A stretch of 28,667 nt of DNA from a virus, in the IMG/VR virus record IMGVR_UViG_3300020054_000423, positions 1 through 28,667 of that record; one strand, written 5' to 3'. A program made the translations under genes and the position numbers. Position 1 is the first letter of the stretch. Each line of letters starts with the position of its first letter. The notes beneath the pieces were generated by a model, which ran no database searches, was not told the DNA's origin, and worked only from the letters and a program-made list of their open reading frames with translations. Positions 1 to 5,917 of the stretch are shown piece after piece.

Positions 1-824
1 AAGGCCACGACGGCCTCTCGCTCTTCGGCTGTTTGCTTCCCGTGGATCACTTCAGCGCGCCAGCCACGGCTGCGGTAGGCGGCCAGAACGGCCTCGGCGT
101 GGGCAATCGTCACGCAGAAGACCACGCAGCTCTTGCCATTGAAATGCTTTTCGTACTGCTCGACGGCGTCCCCAATGATCCTTGGCTTCGTCGCGCGCTC
201 CTCAATCTCTCCGCGAGCGTAATCTCCTGTCCGCTTTTTGACGCCCTCGATGTCGAGTTGCAGCTTGGGCATAAAATACCGGTATTCGCAGAGGAAGCCC
301 ATGTCCATCAGCGCGCGAGTGTTCGGACCGCGAACCATATCGTCGAAGACCTCAGACAGGCCCTTTCCGTCCAGCCTCTGGGGCGTCGCCGTGAATCCCA
401 GAACGCGAGCCTGCGGGAACTGGTTGAGCAGGTCCAGATAGGTGCTGGCCACCGTATGGTGGGCCTCATCAATTATAATCAAATCCACATCAAATAAATC
501 AAATCTTCCTTGTTTAGCTCTATTCTTCGCAGTTCCTATCATCCCGATCTGGATGTTGGCCAGCCCCGGTTGAAACGGCACGCCCGGCATCACCCGACCG
601 AACGGCACCCCCTGCTTTTGTGCGTGCGCGCAGAGCTGGTTCACGATCTCTTTTCGGTGCGCAACGATCAGAGCGCGCTTGCCCTTGGACTGCAAGCTCT
701 TCGAGATCGCCGTCAGGATGACGCTCTTTCCTCCCCCGGTGGGGAGAACCACGAGGGTTCTCCGCGCCGTTTGGAGGCTCTTGCGGGCATCCGCAATGAG
801 TTGTTTTTGGTAATCACGAAGCAT
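1..824 (-). CDS. DEAD/DEAH-box superfamily 2 helicase, 3' end cut off
   Basis: This is a superfamily 2 DNA/RNA helicase that would use ATP to unwind or translocate on nucleic acid during phage replication or recombination. The start is the ATG at 824-822, and the frame stays open to the window edge, giving about 274 residues. The N-terminus has a Q-like motif (RDYQKQLI, 3-10), then Walker A PTGGGKS (28-34), IIIDEAHH with the DEAH box at 119-122, and motif III-like FTATPQR. The start of the second RecA-like domain is present (VVFC, then IHGKQTAEER) before the cut. The gene overlaps the end of the upstream zinc/HTH gene by 11 nt, so the two are probably translationally coupled. Layout and length fit the phage UvsW/RadD-like helicase group, but the missing C-terminus prevents a precise assignment. 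Confidence 0.93.
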   Translation of the reverse strand, partial: MLRDYQKQLIADARKSLQTARRTLVVLPTGGGKSVILTAISKSLQSKGKRALIVAHRKEIVNQLCAHAQKQGVPFGRVMPGVPFQPGLANIQIGMIGTAKNRAKQGRFDLFDVDLIIIDEAHHTVASTYLDLLNQFPQARVLGFTATPQRLDGKGLSEVFDDMVRGPNTRALMDMGFLCEYRYFMPKLQLDIEGVKKRTGDYARGEIEERATKPRIIGDAVEQYEKHFNGKSCVVFCVTIAHAEAVLAAYRSRGWRAEVIHGKQTAEEREAVVA

Positions 825-1395
825 TGAGGCCTCGAATAATTTCCATTCCGTCTTCCGTCTCGACCCAGCTATCCGCTGGGATGCCGGTGACATCCTGAAT
901 CAGCTCGCGGCTTTCTCGTGACGGCCTCATTCCGGTTAGCCAGTTCTGGACATTTTTTTGCTTCGCGGCATCCAGACCGGGGTGCTCGTTCTCCGCCACC
1001 TCACGAGCAAAATCAAGAGCGCTCATGCCCTTCTCTTTCAGATACCGAGCAAACCGTTCCTGACCAGAGACACGCCGCTCCACCTGTGGATCACGCGGCG
1101 CACCAGTCGCACCCGACCGGGCGATCTTTTCAACGGTCTTCCAGCCGTTTTTCCGGGCGCTAAACTCCTCCACCGTCTCGTGCTCGCCGCAAATGCTGTG
1201 CTCGATGCACGTCGGGTTTTTGGCCCGCAGCTTTTCGTCAAACGGATCGACGAACAACGTCGGCGGATACCGGCGGCAATATCCAGCTCGGGTTTCTTCC
1301 CCGTTGCTGCTTTTAAAACCCATGTTGGGATCGACACACCACCAGACGCAGTTCTTGCAGGAGATGTTTAATCCATTTCTAGTGCTAGCTTCCAT
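814..1395 (-). CDS. Zinc-binding protein with C-terminal HTH-like region
   Basis: This 193-residue protein has a Cys-rich N-terminal half and a helical C-terminal half. Cysteines at 13, 16, 20, 40, 63 and 69, with CRRYPP (40-45) and CGEH (69-72), match the general CxxC...GxCRRxPP...CGE pattern of small bacterial zinc-binding domains. Residues about 112-178 (from QERFARYLKEKG to IPADSWV) resemble a Cro/XRE-type helix-turn-helix, so a regulatory or DNA-binding role is inferred. I chose the ATG at 1395. The frame extends upstream only to a TTG at 1461, which lies within a strong hairpin and has no good ribosome site. The Shine-Dalgarno at the chosen start (AAAGG, very close to the ATG) is weak. 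The gene lies between recT and the helicase. It could be a repressor for the operators described further right, but nothing in the sequence proves it. Confidence 0.75.
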   Translation of the reverse strand: MEASTRNGLNISCKNCVWWCVDPNMGFKSSNGEETRAGYCRRYPPTLFVDPFDEKLRAKNPTCIEHSICGEHETVEEFSARKNGWKTVEKIARSGATGAPRDPQVERRVSGQERFARYLKEKGMSALDFAREVAENEHPGLDAAKQKNVQNWLTGMRPSRESRELIQDVTGIPADSWVETEDGMEIIRGLNAS

Positions 1396-1423
1396 ACCTT
1401 TACTCGCTTTCTTATGTTGGGGT

Positions 1424-1536
1424 GGTGGACGCCTGTGCGCTTCAGCGTCCACCGGGGGCAATTGGCACCCTGCACGGCTTCGAGGGCTGGGGCTGGGTGG
1501 GTTCGCAGGTCCACCGTCCCCAGTCGCACGCCAATT
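1424..1536 (-). other. Highly structured intergenic RNA region between recT and the zinc/HTH gene
   Basis: The 147-nt gap between the recT stop and the next start folds into several perfect stems. GGTGGACGC (1424-1432) pairs with GCGTCCACC (1445-1453). CTGGGG (1487-1492) pairs with CCCCAG (1518-1523), enclosing GGTGG (1496-1500) paired with CCACC (1511-1515). An outer AATTGG (1460-1465) pairs with CCAATT (1531-1536). No U-run follows any stem in the leftward direction, so a simple intrinsic terminator is unlikely. The region could be a processing site, an attenuating or stabilising 3' structure for recT, or a control element for the next gene. Confidence 0.5.
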
Positions 1537-1542
1537 CGTGTG

Positions 1543-2502
1543 TTAGTTAAACTCCTCTTCGCCGTCGTCATCGACGTCGAACGGGATGTCGTCGCCGTCG
1601 TCCATCACCTCGCCGTCGAGCACCTCACCCGTTTCCGGGTCGTAATCGTCAGGCCCGGCAGGCGGCGGCGTGTCGTCCTTCGGCGGTTCCGGCTGTTCCT
1701 CAACCTCTTCAGCGAGCTGGTCGAGGGCCTCAGCGGCCTTCTCAACCTTCTTCGGTTTCGGTGCCCGCTTTTTCGGCTCCGGCTTCGGCAGCGCTTTCGC
1801 CTGCGGCGTCACGTCCTGCGGTTCCTGCGCCTCATACTCGTCCTCCTCAAGGTCGATTGCCTTGGCCGTCCGCTCGTCGCTGGAAGAGAACGGCAGTAGC
1901 TTGACGAGCTGGCGGATCGCCGTCTTGGTGGCCATTGCCTCCCAGTCGGTCGCCCACGGGCCGCGATCTGGTGATCCAGACCGCTTGCGGATGCGCTCGA
2001 CCTCAGCCTTGCTCATCACTTTAAACTGGTAGCCGCCGTCTTTCATCACGGCACAGGCGAACGCGCCAACCGGCTCGCCGGGGTCTTTCCAGTTCGGCGT
2101 CACCGAAAACTTCGGATCGGTGCCGCGCTGGTAGTCAACGTAATCATTTTCGTAGATGATCCCGGCGTCGATGGTACTGATCTCGCCGCTGTTCCGGGCC
2201 AGCTTGATCAGGCCACGATAGCCCGGCTGAAACTGCACCTGCTTGCCACCCCGGCCATTGCGGACGATGAGATAGCCCTCGCCCTGAATGCCGCCAATGT
2301 CGAGGCCCAGAGCTGCCGCCTCGCGGATCGCGAAGAACAGGCTCTTCTGGTCGGCCTGAAGCAGCGCTGGGTTGCGAACGACGGCGGTCACCGCCGTCTT
2401 CTTGAACTTCCCGACATCCACATGCTTCGGGAGCAGTTCGGAATATTCGTCACTGCGGGCGTCCATGCCCTGACGAAAGACTTCAATTGCACTAGCCATC
2501 AT
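1543..2502 (-). CDS. recT: RecT-family single-strand annealing recombinase
   Basis: RecT-type proteins bind single-stranded DNA and anneal complementary strands in phage recombination, usually with a partner exonuclease (not seen in this window). Family hallmarks are clear: NPALLQAD (44-51), AAALGLDIGG (62-71), VQFQPGYRGLIKLAR (89-103), YENDYVDYQRG (117-127), EVERIRKRS (168-175) and PWATDWEAMATKTAIRQL (182-199). The roughly 210-residue core is followed by a disordered tail of about 110 residues that is first rich in Lys/Pro and then very acidic. Near its end is DDIPF (304-308), the sequence that forms the SSB C-terminal tip. Two ATGs (2502 and 2499) follow the Shine-Dalgarno AGGAG at 2507-2511. 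The gene overlaps the upstream 69-aa gene by 11 nt. Length is typical of RecT plus an extended tail. Confidence 0.95.
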   Translation of the reverse strand: MMASAIEVFRQGMDARSDEYSELLPKHVDVGKFKKTAVTAVVRNPALLQADQKSLFFAIREAAALGLDIGGIQGEGYLIVRNGRGGKQVQFQPGYRGLIKLARNSGEISTIDAGIIYENDYVDYQRGTDPKFSVTPNWKDPGEPVGAFACAVMKDGGYQFKVMSKAEVERIRKRSGSPDRGPWATDWEAMATKTAIRQLVKLLPFSSSDERTAKAIDLEEDEYEAQEPQDVTPQAKALPKPEPKKRAPKPKKVEKAAEALDQLAEEVEEQPEPPKDDTPPPAGPDDYDPETGEVLDGEVMDDGDDIPFDVDDDGEEEFN

Positions 2503-2701
2503 TTTTCTCCTGCTTGGCTTCGTTGATCTTAGCGATCATGAAATCCGCCTTCTCGGCAGATTCGCGATAGATTGGCGCGTTCTTTGCGTCGGGGAACCCC
2601 GCCGCTGCCTCCCTCCACTCCGACGCCATCCGCGCCAGAGCGGCAGATACGAGCGTCCACTGCCAATCCGTGAACTCGATGGGGAAACTGTCCTCAGCCA
2701 C
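2492..2701 (-). CDS. Hypothetical 69-aa protein
   Basis: This small, mostly helical, acidic protein begins MAEDSFPIEFTDWQW and ends in a charged helix, EKADFMIAKINEAKQEKNDG. I do not recognise the family. The start is a GTG at 2701-2699 that overlaps the stop of a 24-aa hydrophobic ORF, and its 3' end overlaps the recT start by 11 nt. Its position directly upstream of recT in a chain of overlapping genes suggests it is translated with recT and may serve the recombination module, but that is inference only. No transmembrane segment or metal site is visible. Confidence 0.7.
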   Translation of the reverse strand: MAEDSFPIEFTDWQWTLVSAALARMASEWREAAAGFPDAKNAPIYRESAEKADFMIAKINEAKQEKNDG

Positions 2702-2768
2702 AGATCACCCCCAGCGCCACGATGCCTTGGATCACTCCAAGGACGATTAAAAACTCAAGTCCGGTCAT
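2694..2768 (-). CDS. Very small hydrophobic peptide (24 aa), likely membrane-inserted
   Basis: The 24-residue product (MTGLEFLIVLGVIQG then IVALGVICG) is almost entirely hydrophobic and Gly-rich, enough for one transmembrane helix. The ATG at 2768-2766 overlaps the TGA of the 144-aa gene (ATGA), its own TGA at 2696-2694 overlaps the GTG of the 69-aa gene, and an AGGAG lies about 11 nt upstream. The perfect fit into a chain of coupled genes supports translation. No family is recognised. It could be a tiny membrane regulator, a toxic peptide or simply a coupling ORF. Confidence 0.5.
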   Translation of the reverse strand: MTGLEFLIVLGVIQGIVALGVICG

Positions 2769-3199
2769 TGTCTCGTCGTCTCCTGTTTAACAAATTCAGT
2801 CGTCAGGGCCGTGATCGACAGCCCATGCTTGACCCCAAAGTTCGCCAGCACCTCTTGGATCGCGAGCCTCGGGTTGTCCGGCTGGTGCGCCGGGAAAACC
2901 GAGAGCGCATACCAGTCGTGCGCGTCCTGCAGTCCGCCGAGCAGATCAATCTGCTCCGTCGTAAACGACAGGTGCTGCGCGAGCTGGGGGACGGTCTTCA
3001 GGTTCCACTCCGGTTTAAACAGCACCTCCGGGATGACCATCCCGACAAAGTCCTTCGTCCCGTCCGCATTGCGGTAGAGCGGATACTTGCCCGGCATGCA
3101 GCCGATTGTACCCTGCCGCATCATCCGCACGCAAATATGGTCGAACAGCTCCTGCTTGGTCGCCTCCAATCGAGGCGGATCACCCTTAATCCATTTCAT
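2765..3199 (-). CDS. Hypothetical 144-aa phage protein
   Basis: A soluble protein of unknown function, beginning MKWIKGDPPRLEATKQELFD. It contains Cys at 23 and 34, a CMPGKYPLYRNADG stretch and an alpha-helical C-terminal half (LAIQEVLANFGVKHG). No catalytic motif is evident. The ATG at 3199 follows a GGGAG ribosome site (GGGAGATCAAA). It is the first gene after a 145-nt gap with strong inverted repeats, so it probably heads a sub-operon that continues through the 24-aa and 69-aa ORFs into recT. Association with recombination is inferred from neighbourhood alone. Confidence 0.8.
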   Translation of the reverse strand: MKWIKGDPPRLEATKQELFDHICVRMMRQGTIGCMPGKYPLYRNADGTKDFVGMVIPEVLFKPEWNLKTVPQLAQHLSFTTEQIDLLGGLQDAHDWYALSVFPAHQPDNPRLAIQEVLANFGVKHGLSITALTTEFVKQETTRQ

Positions 3200-3234
3200 T
3201 TTGATCTCCCGAATCAGGCAACGCTGTTGACCAA

Positions 3235-3335
3235 ACAGGAGAGCAGCCGTATTTTAAAGAGGATTGGTTGCTCTCCTGTGGCCAATCCGGCGCGGGCCTA
3301 TAAGGTTCGACTTGCCATCATCCTTGGCCCGCGCC
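3235..3335. repeat. Cluster of three inverted repeats in an intergenic gap
   Basis: The gap 3200-3344 has no gene but three perfect inverted repeats. ACAGGAGAGCA (3235-3245) pairs with TGCTCTCCTGT (3269-3279). GGATTGG (3261-3267) pairs with CCAATCC (3282-3288). GGCGCGGGCC (3289-3298) pairs with GGCCCGCGCC (3326-3335). The first two interlock, so they would be mutually exclusive or form a pseudoknot. The third could act as a transcription pause or terminator for the leftward gene at 3345-3509, although no U-run follows. An AT-rich stretch around 3250-3262 (TATTTTAAAGAGG) lies between the arms of the first repeat. Confidence 0.6.
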
Positions 3336-3344
3336 CTCATTCCG

Positions 3345-3509
3345 CTATTTCTTAGCGGCTGGCTTCTTCGCAGCCGGTTTCTCCAGCTTCACGAGGCGAT
3401 CTTTCAGCGCCTCAATCTCAGAACCTACAGCCCGACACAGGTCGCGCTGTTTATTCGACGAGGCCTCATTGGTGAGAGTCTCGTACAGATAATCTCCGAG
3501 CTTCGACAT
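3345..3509 (-). CDS. Small protein with Lys/Ala-rich tail (54 aa)
   Basis: This 54-residue protein runs from MSKLGDYLYETLTNEASSNK to a C-terminal tail with a repeated PAAKK. The middle, IEALKDRLVKLEK, is a short amphipathic or coiled-coil helix, and the basic Pro/Ala/Lys tail resembles histone-like nucleic-acid-binding tails. The ATG at 3509 follows AGGAG (3514-3518) with good spacing. The frame is open further upstream, but that part overlaps the real 137-aa gene and is a shadow. The gene starts 2 nt past the stop of its neighbour. Function unknown; nucleic-acid binding is a guess from charge. Confidence 0.75.
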   Translation of the reverse strand: MSKLGDYLYETLTNEASSNKQRDLCRAVGSEIEALKDRLVKLEKPAAKKPAAKK

Positions 3510-3511
3510 AA

Positions 3512-3925
3512 TTACTCCTCTTCTGCGTCGATGGTGGAGGGGATGGAAACGGGCCGCTTCAGGATCGTCTCCGCGAGTGAACGCCCGGCTTCCCAATCTG
3601 ACCGGGTGCCGTCCGACGTCACATGATAGCCGTTTTCGGCCATCACGCACAGGCACATGACGACGACGTCGTCGTACTGTGCATGTGGCTGCGTCGTCTG
3701 CCACACAAAATACGCGCCGCCCGGAGTAAACTTTTTCGGGATATGAAAACCGGCGTCGTCGGGCTCATCGTTGCAGACAACCGTGTATTTTACGCCGCCC
3801 AAGACGTCCACGCGGTAAGCGCGCTCCGTCTTGTCCAGAATCTGCATGCAGTCAGCCCACGCATTTGACACGCGATCCTGAGCATCTTCGCCTTCCGGCA
3901 TCGACCAGTAGTGCTTGTAAGACAT
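3512..3925 (-). CDS. Hypothetical 137-aa protein
   Basis: A soluble protein starting MSYKHYWSMPEGEDAQDRVS and ending in an acidic TIDAEEE. A central beta-rich part (YRVDVLGGVKYTVVCNDE, then GGAYFVWQTTQPH) is followed by DDVVVMCLCVMAENG. No known domain is recognised. The ATG at 3925 has a ribosome site AAGGAGAGAGAG directly upstream, partly over the stop region of the 56-aa gene, so the two are in one operon. Its size and location fit the many uncharacterised early phage proteins. No membrane segment is seen. Confidence 0.82.
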   Translation of the reverse strand: MSYKHYWSMPEGEDAQDRVSNAWADCMQILDKTERAYRVDVLGGVKYTVVCNDEPDDAGFHIPKKFTPGGAYFVWQTTQPHAQYDDVVVMCLCVMAENGYHVTSDGTRSDWEAGRSLAETILKRPVSIPSTIDAEEE

Positions 3926-3935
3926 CTCTCTCTCC

Positions 3936-4106
3936 TTACTCGCTGATGATTCCTTGGGCGATCAAGTCCCGAGCCATCCGGCCAAATGACCCTTGCAACT
4001 GATACGCGAGGCCGGTGTCGTGCAGGAACTGCCACGCCTCAATCTGCGTTTCCTCGTCTGCCTCGTCAACGCCCTCGGCGATCATGACTGCGCTGGTGAT
4101 ATCCAT
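3936..4106 (-). CDS. Hypothetical 56-aa protein
   Basis: This small acidic protein reads MDITSAVMIAEGVDEADEET and ends DLIAQGIISE. It is predicted helical, with a central WQFLHDTGLAYQLQGSFGRMA. The ATG at 4106-4104 overlaps the TAA of the 152-aa gene (TAATG), and GGAGG lies at 4116-4120, an ideal Shine-Dalgarno. The product length, overlap and ribosome site make it a confident gene although the family is not recognised. It sits in a run of small leftward genes of unknown role downstream of the promoter at 4592-4620. Confidence 0.78.
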   Translation of the reverse strand: MDITSAVMIAEGVDEADEETQIEAWQFLHDTGLAYQLQGSFGRMARDLIAQGIISE

Positions 4107-4564
4107 TAGCGTGCCTCCGGACGTTGTGCATTCTCAATGCGGATGCTGTGACGCGCGATGTCGTGCGACCAGCTCTTGCGCGCCTCGCGGACATCTGCCG
4201 GGCCGTGAGCTTCGAGGATCGCCGCGTGCCATTTGATCGCACCGTCAATCGTGTCGGCAGCGTCAACGACCGCGTCAATCAGACGCTGGCGAGCATACGT
4301 CGCCGGGCGGTAGCAGCGGCTGTCTTCGGCGTTTGCTTCGCGACGGCGGCGGCTCTCGGCCACCTGCTCGTCGGTCACAAGCGAAACGAGAAACTCCAGC
4401 GCGCCGACCAGCTCATCGCGTCCGTCCGCGTACTGGGTCTCGAACCGGTCCACCTGATTCTCATCAGCATCAACGACGAACGCGGTCCAGAGGCGCAGCG
4501 AGCGGTCGTAGAAATACAGAACGCGAAGGAAAGAGGCCGGGATCGTTTGGAAATGCGTTTTCAT
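4106..4564 (-). CDS. Hypothetical 152-aa protein
   Basis: The protein starts MKTHFQTIPASFLRVLYFYD. An N-terminal beta-like part (LWTAFVVDADENQVDRFETQYADG) precedes a long helical region with a basic patch (AESRRRREANAEDSR) and a helix-rich C-terminus. No recognised domain. The leader AGGAGAACTCAG before the ATG is the same as that used by other leftward genes (6618-6758 and, with one change, 6807-7043). It is the first gene downstream of the TTGACA-N17-GATAAA promoter, so it probably begins a leftward transcription unit. Confidence 0.82.
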   Translation of the reverse strand: MKTHFQTIPASFLRVLYFYDRSLRLWTAFVVDADENQVDRFETQYADGRDELVGALEFLVSLVTDEQVAESRRRREANAEDSRCYRPATYARQRLIDAVVDAADTIDGAIKWHAAILEAHGPADVREARKSWSHDIARHSIRIENAQRPEAR

Positions 4565-4582
4565 CTGAGTTCTCCTGTTTGC

Positions 4583-5182
4583 CTATGACCCTTTATCCCA
4601 CATATCGATCTGGATGTCAACACTCTTTTTCATTGTTTTTCGTTTTTCTGGGTTCAGCTCAGGTTTTTCCCACCCAGCCCCGGCATACATCGTGACCGGT
4701 GGGGCGACGTGGTTGGCCTTCCAGATCAACCATTGAAAGCAGTGCTGGGGCGTCGCGTCACCATCCGCAAACCAGTAAGGCCGAAATTGCATCCGCACCG
4801 ATCCGGCAAACTCCGGCATCGAGAACAGGTGAGCCCGGCCTGCGGCGTGGTCCCAGTCCGATCTGACGAGAATCGCCACGGCATCAATCGGCTCGCTGTC
4901 GAGCTGGAGCTGGTACAGCCAGTCGCGCATCAGTCGGGCGAGGGTCTTCGTCTCATAGGGCGGGTTTGTCACAATCGAGCGCGGCTTGCCATACCCATTG
5001 AACAGGCCGGGGCGCTGCTCTACGAGGCTGGAGCGCCCGTTCTCGTCAACGCAGGGGTCCGTCCACCACTTGGGCAGCATGCGCCCGGCGGCCTCCTCCA
5101 GAGCCTGCAGGCAGCGCGGATCGATGGTCTGATAGTCGTCCCGCTCGATCCGCTCGTACCCGTTGTTTCGGAATGTGCTCAC
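4583..5182 (-). CDS. Phage DNA N6-adenine methyltransferase-like protein
   Basis: It resembles phage DNA N6-adenine methyltransferases, which transfer a methyl group from S-adenosylmethionine to adenine. The catalytic motif IV, TNPPY, is intact (NPPY at 73-76). It is followed by AVAILVRSDWDHAAGRAHLF and a WLIWK segment, as in Dam-like phage enzymes. The expected motif I region is degenerate: WWTDPCVDENG (about 39-49) stands where a PAxGxG-type S-adenosylmethionine loop would be. At 199 residues it is compact but within the range of the family. I chose the GTG at 5182-5180, which overlaps the upstream TGA (GTGA) and has GGAGG 5 nt upstream; a GTG at 5194 is possible. A promoter for the downstream genes lies within its 3' end. 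Confidence 0.75.
   Translation of the reverse strand: MSTFRNNGYERIERDDYQTIDPRCLQALEEAAGRMLPKWWTDPCVDENGRSSLVEQRPGLFNGYGKPRSIVTNPPYETKTLARLMRDWLYQLQLDSEPIDAVAILVRSDWDHAAGRAHLFSMPEFAGSVRMQFRPYWFADGDATPQHCFQWLIWKANHVAPPVTMYAGAGWEKPELNPEKRKTMKKSVDIQIDMWDKGS
4592..4620 (-). promoter_or_regulatory. Leftward sigma70-type promoter inside the methylase 3' end
   Basis: On the minus strand a perfect -35 TTGACA (4620-4615) is separated by 17 bp from GATAAA (4597-4592), a 4/6 match to the -10. Transcription would begin near 4585 and serve the 152-aa gene starting at 4564. The spacer holds ACAT...ATGT half-sites around ATCGAT rather than the GACACC/GGTGTC palindrome of the other two leftward promoters. 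Confidence 0.75.
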
Positions 5183-5406
5183 TTCGGCCTCCACCCAAGC
5201 ATGAACATCGCCGAATGAATGATCAAAATTAACGGCGCAATCGCCACAAGAACCGGGCTGGCGAGAAGGCAGAAGAAGGGCGAGGCGTTTAGGTTATTCT
5301 CTTCGCAAAATTGACGGAACGACCTTGCCGCGATCAGGCACGCAGTCGCATAGGTCAGCACCCATAGCCAGAACCATTGGTTGCCCTCGATCTCCCACCC
5401 GTTCAT
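5179..5406 (-). CDS. Small integral membrane protein (75 aa)
   Basis: The product (MNGWEIEGNQWFWLWVLTYA at the N-terminus) has two strongly hydrophobic segments. The first spans about residues 11-29 (ending TACLIAARSF). The second spans about 41-70 (FFCLLASPVLVAIAPLILII, then HSAMFMLGW). A charged linker, RQFCEENNLN, separates them, suggesting a two-helix hairpin in the inner membrane. The ATG at 5406 follows GGAGGGGCC, overlaps the stop of the 38-aa membrane gene (ATGA), and its own stop overlaps the methylase start. Holin-like size and topology are possible, but the early-gene context does not support a lysis role, so I leave the function open. Confidence 0.78.
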   Translation of the reverse strand: MNGWEIEGNQWFWLWVLTYATACLIAARSFRQFCEENNLNASPFFCLLASPVLVAIAPLILIIHSAMFMLGWRPK

Positions 5407-5519
5407 AGCGGCCCCTCCATAATGCGGACGATCCACAGCGTGACCAACAGGCCCGCGCCCATCAATACCAACGCGATTGCGTCCTCGATCCACGGGCGAA
5501 TCTTCTGCCACTTACTCAT
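5403..5519 (-). CDS. Single-pass small membrane protein (38 aa)
   Basis: The 38-residue product starts MSKWQKIRPWIED and continues with one hydrophobic stretch, AIALVLMGAGLLVTLWIV (about 14-31). The positive N-terminus favours an N-in orientation. The ATG at 5519-5517 lies just downstream of a good ribosome site (AGGAGGATCGCG), overlaps the preceding gene by 8 nt, and its stop forms ATGA with the next membrane protein. Two adjacent, coupled small membrane proteins suggest they act together, but no family is recognised. Confidence 0.7.
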   Translation of the reverse strand: MSKWQKIRPWIEDAIALVLMGAGLLVTLWIVRIMEGPL

Positions 5520-5724
5520 CGCGATCCTCCTTGTCTGCAATATAGTCACGATAGGCGGCAGACAGCGCATCGTCCAGCGTGTCGCCAATGGCCGACGTGT
5601 AAAAGCCCAGCCCGCTGATCTCAGCGACGTAGCCGCTCGGTGTTTTGCTGATGATCAGAGCCAAGCCGGTGGCTGTGATCTGAGCGATGTGCTCGGACGT
5701 CTTGTTCGTCGATTTATTCCCCAT
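5512..5724 (-). CDS. Hypothetical 70-aa protein
   Basis: A small soluble protein starting MGNKSTNKTSEHIAQITATG. It has alternating beta-like segments (LALIISKTPSGYVAEISG) and a helical, acidic C-terminus (DDALSAAYRDYIADKEDRDE). The ATG at 5724 follows AACAGGAGGATTGC, a strong ribosome site, and its end overlaps the 38-aa membrane gene by 8 nt. It heads the methylase/membrane-protein gene cluster. No domain is recognised. Confidence 0.78.
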   Translation of the reverse strand: MGNKSTNKTSEHIAQITATGLALIISKTPSGYVAEISGLGFYTSAIGDTLDDALSAAYRDYIADKEDRDE

Positions 5725-5743
5725 GCAATCCTCCTGTTAAAGT

Positions 5744-5845
5744 TCAGTGTGTGACGCTTCGGGGCCTGTGATTACGTCCTCGCCCCGTTAAGTCCATCCC
5801 TGCCGCTATGTCCTTTAGCGGGGGCGGCAGGTTCACCAGCGTCAC
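5744..5845 (-). CDS. Possible small protein (33 aa) in a structured region
   Basis: A short frame from GTG at 5845 (or GTG at 5836) to TGA at 5744 would encode 33 residues: MTLVNLPPPLKDIAAGMDLT, then a basic Arg-rich end. GGAGAGA lies immediately upstream. The stretch 5725-5917 otherwise has no gene, and the candidate overlaps strong inverted repeats: CCTGCCGC (5799-5806) with GCGGCAGG (5824-5831), nested CCGCTA (5803-5808) with TAGCGG (5816-5821), and CGGGGC (5760-5765) with GCCCCG (5782-5787). It may be a structured RNA instead of a gene. Confidence 0.35.
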   Translation of the reverse strand: MTLVNLPPPLKDIAAGMDLTGRGRNHRPRSVTH

Positions 5846-5917
5846 TCTCTCCGGGGGGTGCCCAGCCCAGCCGCACTGCCGACGGGGGTGGAGTTTGAGG
5901 ACGACCGCTAAACTGGT

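Noticed and set aside
1368-1571. Minus-strand frame of 67 codons spanning the recT to zinc/HTH gap
   Set aside because: It begins inside recT without a ribosome site and its sequence follows the strong stems of the structured region.
5179-5406. Holin assignment for the two small membrane proteins
   Set aside because: Size and topology fit loosely, but there is no endolysin or spanin nearby and the location is in the early arm, so the function is left open.
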